Origin: Kiritimatiellia bacterium
GTDB lineage: Bacteria > Verrucomicrobiota > Kiritimatiellia > CAIVKH01
Length of the DNA stretch: 39,532 bases
NCBI GenBank assembly: GCA_025054615.1
Contig: JANWZO010000022.1
Span: 1 to 39,532 of the forward strand
Direction: 5' to 3'
This document shows, piece after piece, positions 36,250 to 39,532 of this stretch. Below the pieces are notes generated by a model. The model ran no database searches, was not told the DNA's origin, and worked only from the letters and a program-made list of their open reading frames with translations. The position numbers and the translations under genes were made by a program. The number at the start of each line of letters is the position of its first letter. Positions within the stretch are counted from its first letter, which is position 1.

Positions 36250-37788
36250 ATGAACTGGGGTCATGCAGCCGCTCTGGCTATTGGGCTAGCTGCTGTCGCC
36301 ACTGGCGCGGATTGGCCTCAATTGCAGCGTGATGCCGCAAAATCCGGTTATCAGCCGGCGATGCGGATCGCGACCACGAATCGTCACGCAAACTCAACCC
36401 CCTACGGCGGTTATGGCACTGGCATCTGGGCATTTACTAATCGGTTTCTCTCTGGCCAGCCGGTCGTCGCCGGCGATCTGGTCGTCGTCGGCTCCCTCAC
36501 CAACCGCGTCTTCGCCCTCGATTTGACCAACGGCTCCATCCGCTGGTCCGCCGATGTCGGCAGCGCCGTCCTCAATTCCTGCGCCATCCACTCCGGACGC
36601 GTCATCGTCGCCACCCAATCAGGTTTGCTCATCGCTCTCAATCCTGCGAACGGCCAAACGCTCTGGACCTACCACGGCGCCCGCAAAGGCTACGCCGCCG
36701 CCCCCACTGTCGCCGACGGCGTCGTCTACATCGGCTCCAAGGACGGCCGCTTCCACGCCGTCGATGCCCTCACCGGCGCCACCCAGTGGATCTTCCAGGT
36801 CGGCGGACCGGCCGACACCGGCGCGGTGCGCGCGGCGATTCTGTGTTCGGCGGCGGTGCTGAGCAACCGCGTGTTTTTCGGCGCGGAGAACATGTACGCC
36901 TACGCGCTGGACCGCGGCACGGGGCAGCGGCTGTGGCGCCGGAAGCTGACCGGGCAATCGTTTGTCTTTGGGGCGGAAGTGGGGTCGGACGACGAGCGCG
37001 GCGGCGTCTCGGTCTCGGCCGGCTGGCCGGTCGCCTCCCGCCAAAATGGCGGCGTTGTGATATTCCGCACTCAGCCTGTCTACCCGTTCCACCGAAACCT
37101 TGAGATCGGCGAATGGATTATCGAGACGGCGACCGGCACGAACGGCATGGGCAATCCATTGGGCAATACAAACGCCTGGAGAATTGAACAGCGAGCCATC
37201 AGCGCATGGCTATCGAGCAACGCGCAAATCCGCTCGTTCTGGGAACTCGATCCTGCGACGGGCGCCGACAAGTACTCAGTCCCGATGCCGATTCTGTACA
37301 CGAGTGGATCAGGCGGCACCCCCGCGCCGCCGGTCGTGGACGACGTCAACAACCGCGCGTGGGTGGTCTTGCGTTCGGCCTACTCGCGCATCGACAGCTT
37401 CGGCATGGTTCGACAGTACGGGGAATTCGCCAAACTGCATCTCAACTTTGATCCCGCCATCTACACAAATCCGGCGCAGGGCCGCCTCGCCTTTACCTAC
37501 TTTGCCTGCCATGGATGGCCCGAGTGCATCACGGCATGGGGCGACATCCACAAGGTTTCGGACGAAGGGGAGGTTCTGACTGCCTGTGAAAACGCCCTCG
37601 TCTCCAGCACATGGGTCAATGAAGGCGGCTGGGACCTCGACGCCGAGCGCTCGTTCAACATCCGATACTACAGTTCGAACGATTTGGGCGAGGCCCCGCT
37701 GTACGGATCGAGCTGCGGCGCGGTCTTCGCCAACGGCTGGATCATCTTGCGCGACACGGTAGGAGTAAAGGGGTATGAGGCAAACTAG
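36250..37788 (+). CDS. Secreted PQQ-type beta-propeller repeat protein (cassette copy 1)
   Basis: 512 residues with a signal peptide (ALAIGLAAVATGA, cleavage before DWPQLQ). Four clear PQQ/WD-like blades follow: VVVGSLTNRVFALDLTNG, VIVATQSGLLIALNPANG, VYIGSKDGRFHAVDALTG and FFGAENMYAYALDRGTGQRL, each closing with a Trp (SIRW, TLWTY, QWIF, LWRR). The C-terminal half is degenerate and Asn/Trp-rich, with several Cys (ACHGWPECITAW). No PQQ-dehydrogenase catalytic residues are evident, so a binding or scaffold role is likelier than enzymatic activity. It overlaps the next gene by 14 bases. Another copy of its N-terminus begins at 39257. Codon use changes abruptly near 36826, and bases 36454-36528 are nearly identical to the second copy. 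No named family beyond the repeat is recognised. Confidence 0.8.
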   Translation: MNWGHAAALAIGLAAVATGADWPQLQRDAAKSGYQPAMRIATTNRHANSTPYGGYGTGIWAFTNRFLSGQPVVAGDLVVVGSLTNRVFALDLTNGSIRWSADVGSAVLNSCAIHSGRVIVATQSGLLIALNPANGQTLWTYHGARKGYAAAPTVADGVVYIGSKDGRFHAVDALTGATQWIFQVGGPADTGAVRAAILCSAAVLSNRVFFGAENMYAYALDRGTGQRLWRRKLTGQSFVFGAEVGSDDERGGVSVSAGWPVASRQNGGVVIFRTQPVYPFHRNLEIGEWIIETATGTNGMGNPLGNTNAWRIEQRAISAWLSSNAQIRSFWELDPATGADKYSVPMPILYTSGSGGTPAPPVVDDVNNRAWVVLRSAYSRIDSFGMVRQYGEFAKLHLNFDPAIYTNPAQGRLAFTYFACHGWPECITAWGDIHKVSDEGEVLTACENALVSSTWVNEGGWDLDAERSFNIRYYSSNDLGEAPLYGSSCGAVFANGWIILRDTVGVKGYEAN

Positions 37789-39244
37789 TAAAGACCATCT
37801 CGGCCGGATCCTCGCAGTAGCGCTTCTTCTTTTGCCGGCAATGCCGGCCACGTCGATCACGACAAACGATGCGCTTCGATATATCCGAGAAAAGAGGTGG
37901 GTCCAATATCCGCACAATCCGGCATCCGAAGACCTGCGCGAAGAGCTGGATTACGAAATCAATCGCATGATTGATCACTACGATGCCGGCGGTCACTTGG
38001 AGCCGGCGCTATTTTCCATCGGCATCACGGGCGTCTGGCTCCTGTACGGCTATCCCGGCGAGCAGGCCTATATCTTGGCCGACGCGCTGCCGTACCTGCC
38101 GACCTCCACGCAGGCTCGTGTTAAGGCGTACCTTTATCAGGAGATTCGAAATTATGACCCAACCGTCATCGGGTTTGAGCACTGCTCCGATGGTTGGGGC
38201 GCCTGCGAGATGACCGGTAATCGACGTGAGTTTTTCACGATTCCCACCTCGCCGAATCCGGAACCCTTGGTCGTCAATGTTTGGCCGCCGGCGTCCGTGC
38301 CGCCCGAGGGACTGTACATGATCTGGCGATACTGCGATGCCTCCGGCGATTGGGCCTTTATCAGCACAAACAATCCGCCCAGCGGTGACCGCTGGAATCG
38401 GATGTTGAATATGTTCAATGCCATCCCCAACCCGCCGACGCGCTATGGCCATATCGCGGCGGCCATCGGGATGGCTCGCATATGCATGCACTTTGGCATC
38501 ACCAACGGCCACCCCTACACCACGGCCGTGGCCCGCGTGCGAAGTGGCATGCTCGCCGGAACCAATTTCGATGCCTTCGTGCAAACCTCGTACACGAACT
38601 TCCTCACCGGCAGTCATGACTGGGCCTGGACGCCGTTTCATTACACCCGCCACGGACCCGTGGGCGCGATGATGGCCCCGGAAATCGGACGATTTTTGCG
38701 CGAATACGCACTGACCAGCGTGTACCGTCGCGTCACGTACAATCCCCTTGCGGGCCAGACGAACCAGCCCTACGCCATCGAGGACATTTGGCAGGGCTGG
38801 TATCTGACGCGCGGCCATTACATCCCTTTGATCCCGATCATGGGCTACTACGGCGAAAATCACATGGTGACGCCCGACACGCCGTGGGCCCTCTTCATGA
38901 CCCATGCGTGGATTTATAATGAATCAGGGCCGGAATTGCGGCGATGGCTGGATGCGCCCTACTGCATCGGCGACCTATTTCATATTCAGCGGCTGACGGC
39001 GACAATCGCCGCCTATAGCGAACCTGTCTGGAGCAGCGTGCAACCGCCGCTGATGACGCAGATCAGCCGAACCGCGGGCGGCATTTCGGTGAGCGCGACG
39101 GGCGAATCGGCGCCGTATCTAATTGAAGCCTCGGCCAATCTCGAGTGGTGGTCGCCGATTTTCACCAACACAGGGCCTTCCATCGCCGTTACCAACGCAG
39201 GGACCGCGCCGCTCCAATTCTTCCGCGCTAGGCCCGCTCCTTAG
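37775..39244 (+). CDS. Secreted, probably helical-toroid protein with C-terminal Ig-like module
   Basis: 489 residues. Signal peptide (ILAVALLLLPAMPATS). The body (about 25-420) is mostly helical, with paired aromatic and His-rich segments such as ALRYIREKRWVQ, LFSIGITGVWLLYGYPGE, YGHIAAAIGMARICMHFGI and DWAWTPFHYTRHGPVGAMM, suggestive of an alpha/alpha-toroid like those of polysaccharide-acting or prenyltransferase-fold enzymes, but I see no catalytic signature to name. The last 65 residues resemble the C-terminus of the GH9 giant (YLIEASANLEWWSPIF, final FFRARP). AGGAG lies ten bases before the ATG, which is inside the propeller gene. The next gene, a second propeller, begins 12 bases after the stop with AGGAGG. 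Function unknown; association with the propellers is by operon structure. Confidence 0.7.
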   Translation: MRQTSKDHLGRILAVALLLLPAMPATSITTNDALRYIREKRWVQYPHNPASEDLREELDYEINRMIDHYDAGGHLEPALFSIGITGVWLLYGYPGEQAYILADALPYLPTSTQARVKAYLYQEIRNYDPTVIGFEHCSDGWGACEMTGNRREFFTIPTSPNPEPLVVNVWPPASVPPEGLYMIWRYCDASGDWAFISTNNPPSGDRWNRMLNMFNAIPNPPTRYGHIAAAIGMARICMHFGITNGHPYTTAVARVRSGMLAGTNFDAFVQTSYTNFLTGSHDWAWTPFHYTRHGPVGAMMAPEIGRFLREYALTSVYRRVTYNPLAGQTNQPYAIEDIWQGWYLTRGHYIPLIPIMGYYGENHMVTPDTPWALFMTHAWIYNESGPELRRWLDAPYCIGDLFHIQRLTATIAAYSEPVWSSVQPPLMTQISRTAGGISVSATGESAPYLIEASANLEWWSPIFTNTGPSIAVTNAGTAPLQFFRARPAP

Positions 39245-39256
39245 GAGGCTCATCCC

Positions 39257-39532
39257 ATGCTTTGGCAGCTCATCGTATTGACCTTTTTTGTGGCGTTCCC
39301 TGCGCTTGCCGCGGACTGGCCGCAGTTGCAATGCGACGCGCAAAAGTCCGGCTATCAGCCGGCCATGTCGATCACCACGTCTAATCGTCATGCCAACTCA
39401 ACACCCTTCGGCGGCTACGGCGCTCCGTTGTGGCTCTTCACCAACCGTTTTCTCTCCGGCCAGCCGGTCGTCGCCGGCGGTCTGGTCGTCGTCGGCTCGC
39501 TGACCAACCGCGTCTTCGCCCTCGAGCTGACC
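39257..39532 (+). CDS. Secreted PQQ-type beta-propeller repeat protein, cassette copy 2 (truncated by window end)
   Basis: 92 codons are visible and the frame is open at the right edge. A signal peptide (IVLTFFVAFPALA) is followed by DWPQLQ, KSGYQPAM, NRHANSTP, GGYG and TNRFLSGQPVVAG, matching the propeller gene at 36250 position for position. TAGGAGG, overlapping the stop of the previous gene, is an excellent ribosome binding site eight bases from the ATG. Hand alignment with copy 1 gives about 73% DNA identity over bases 39311-39457 and about 93% over 39458-39532. It shows that the propeller-helical pair is a repeating unit; how many copies follow is outside the window. Confidence 0.85.
   Translation, partial: MLWQLIVLTFFVAFPALAADWPQLQCDAQKSGYQPAMSITTSNRHANSTPFGGYGAPLWLFTNRFLSGQPVVAGGLVVVGSLTNRVFALELT

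Overview
The window reads as a chromosomal segment from a GC-rich, free-living Gram-negative bacterium, most likely of the PVC group (Verrucomicrobiota, Kiritimatiellota or Lentisphaerota). The reasons are a PEP-CTERM (exosortase) substrate, very large secreted multidomain proteins, a family-9 glycoside hydrolase fused to Calx-beta-like and 'choice-of-anchor'-like modules, and secreted proteins sharing a C-terminal Ig-like module that ends in an F(Y/F)RxR signature. The taxonomy is an inference. No rRNA, tRNA, CRISPR array, prophage or intact transposon was seen.

Layout. 1-1254 is the 3' end of a type I restriction subunit (hsdR). 1255-2772 is a sparse, somewhat AT-richer stretch with one class II glutamine amidotransferase. 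2773-5646 holds an exported isoaspartyl methyltransferase, divergent from an InhA-like enoyl-ACP reductase followed by adenosine deaminase. 5674-9808 is a thiamin operon: probable promoter, TPP riboswitch, HMP transporter cytX, then thiO-thiS-thiG-thiE with overlapping or near-adjacent reading frames. 9832-14158 is a nickel locus: nikR, a candidate NikR operator, an outer-membrane-type barrel, and an ECF nickel transporter nikK-nikL-nikM-nikQ-nikO packed with overlaps. 14226-27579 is all on the minus strand; in transcription order it carries a 2056-residue GH9 protein, a cytidylate-kinase-like protein, a siroheme sulfite/nitrite reductase overlapping a TPR-GltD-ferredoxin electron-transfer protein, alanine racemase and a PEP-CTERM protein. 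27891-34979 is a complete F-type ATP synthase operon (atpZ-I-B-E-F-H-A-G-D-C), followed by two small membrane proteins and a convergent DUF2905 protein. 36250 to the right edge is a tandem cassette: a secreted PQQ-type beta-propeller, a secreted probably helical protein, and then a second propeller copy cut off by the window end.

How the parts work together. The thi operon makes the thiazole half of thiamin from glycine (ThiO/ThiS/ThiG), imports the pyrimidine half (CytX) and joins them (ThiE), under TPP feedback; thiC, thiD and thiF are not in the window. NikR probably controls nickel entry through the barrel and the NikKLMQO ECF transporter. The reductase and the GltD-like protein are translationally coupled and probably form an NAD(P)H-driven sulfite or nitrite reductase. 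The ATP synthase c subunit lacks the Na+ ligand pattern, so proton coupling is expected, and epsilon has lost most of its C-terminal helical domain.

The most unusual items are the tandem propeller/helical cassette, whose two copies jump from about 73% to about 93% DNA identity at a sharp point (a gene-conversion signature); the second complete cysteine set in the N-terminal half of the siroheme reductase together with its TPR-GltD-ferredoxin partner; and the GH9 protein with an 18-proline hinge.
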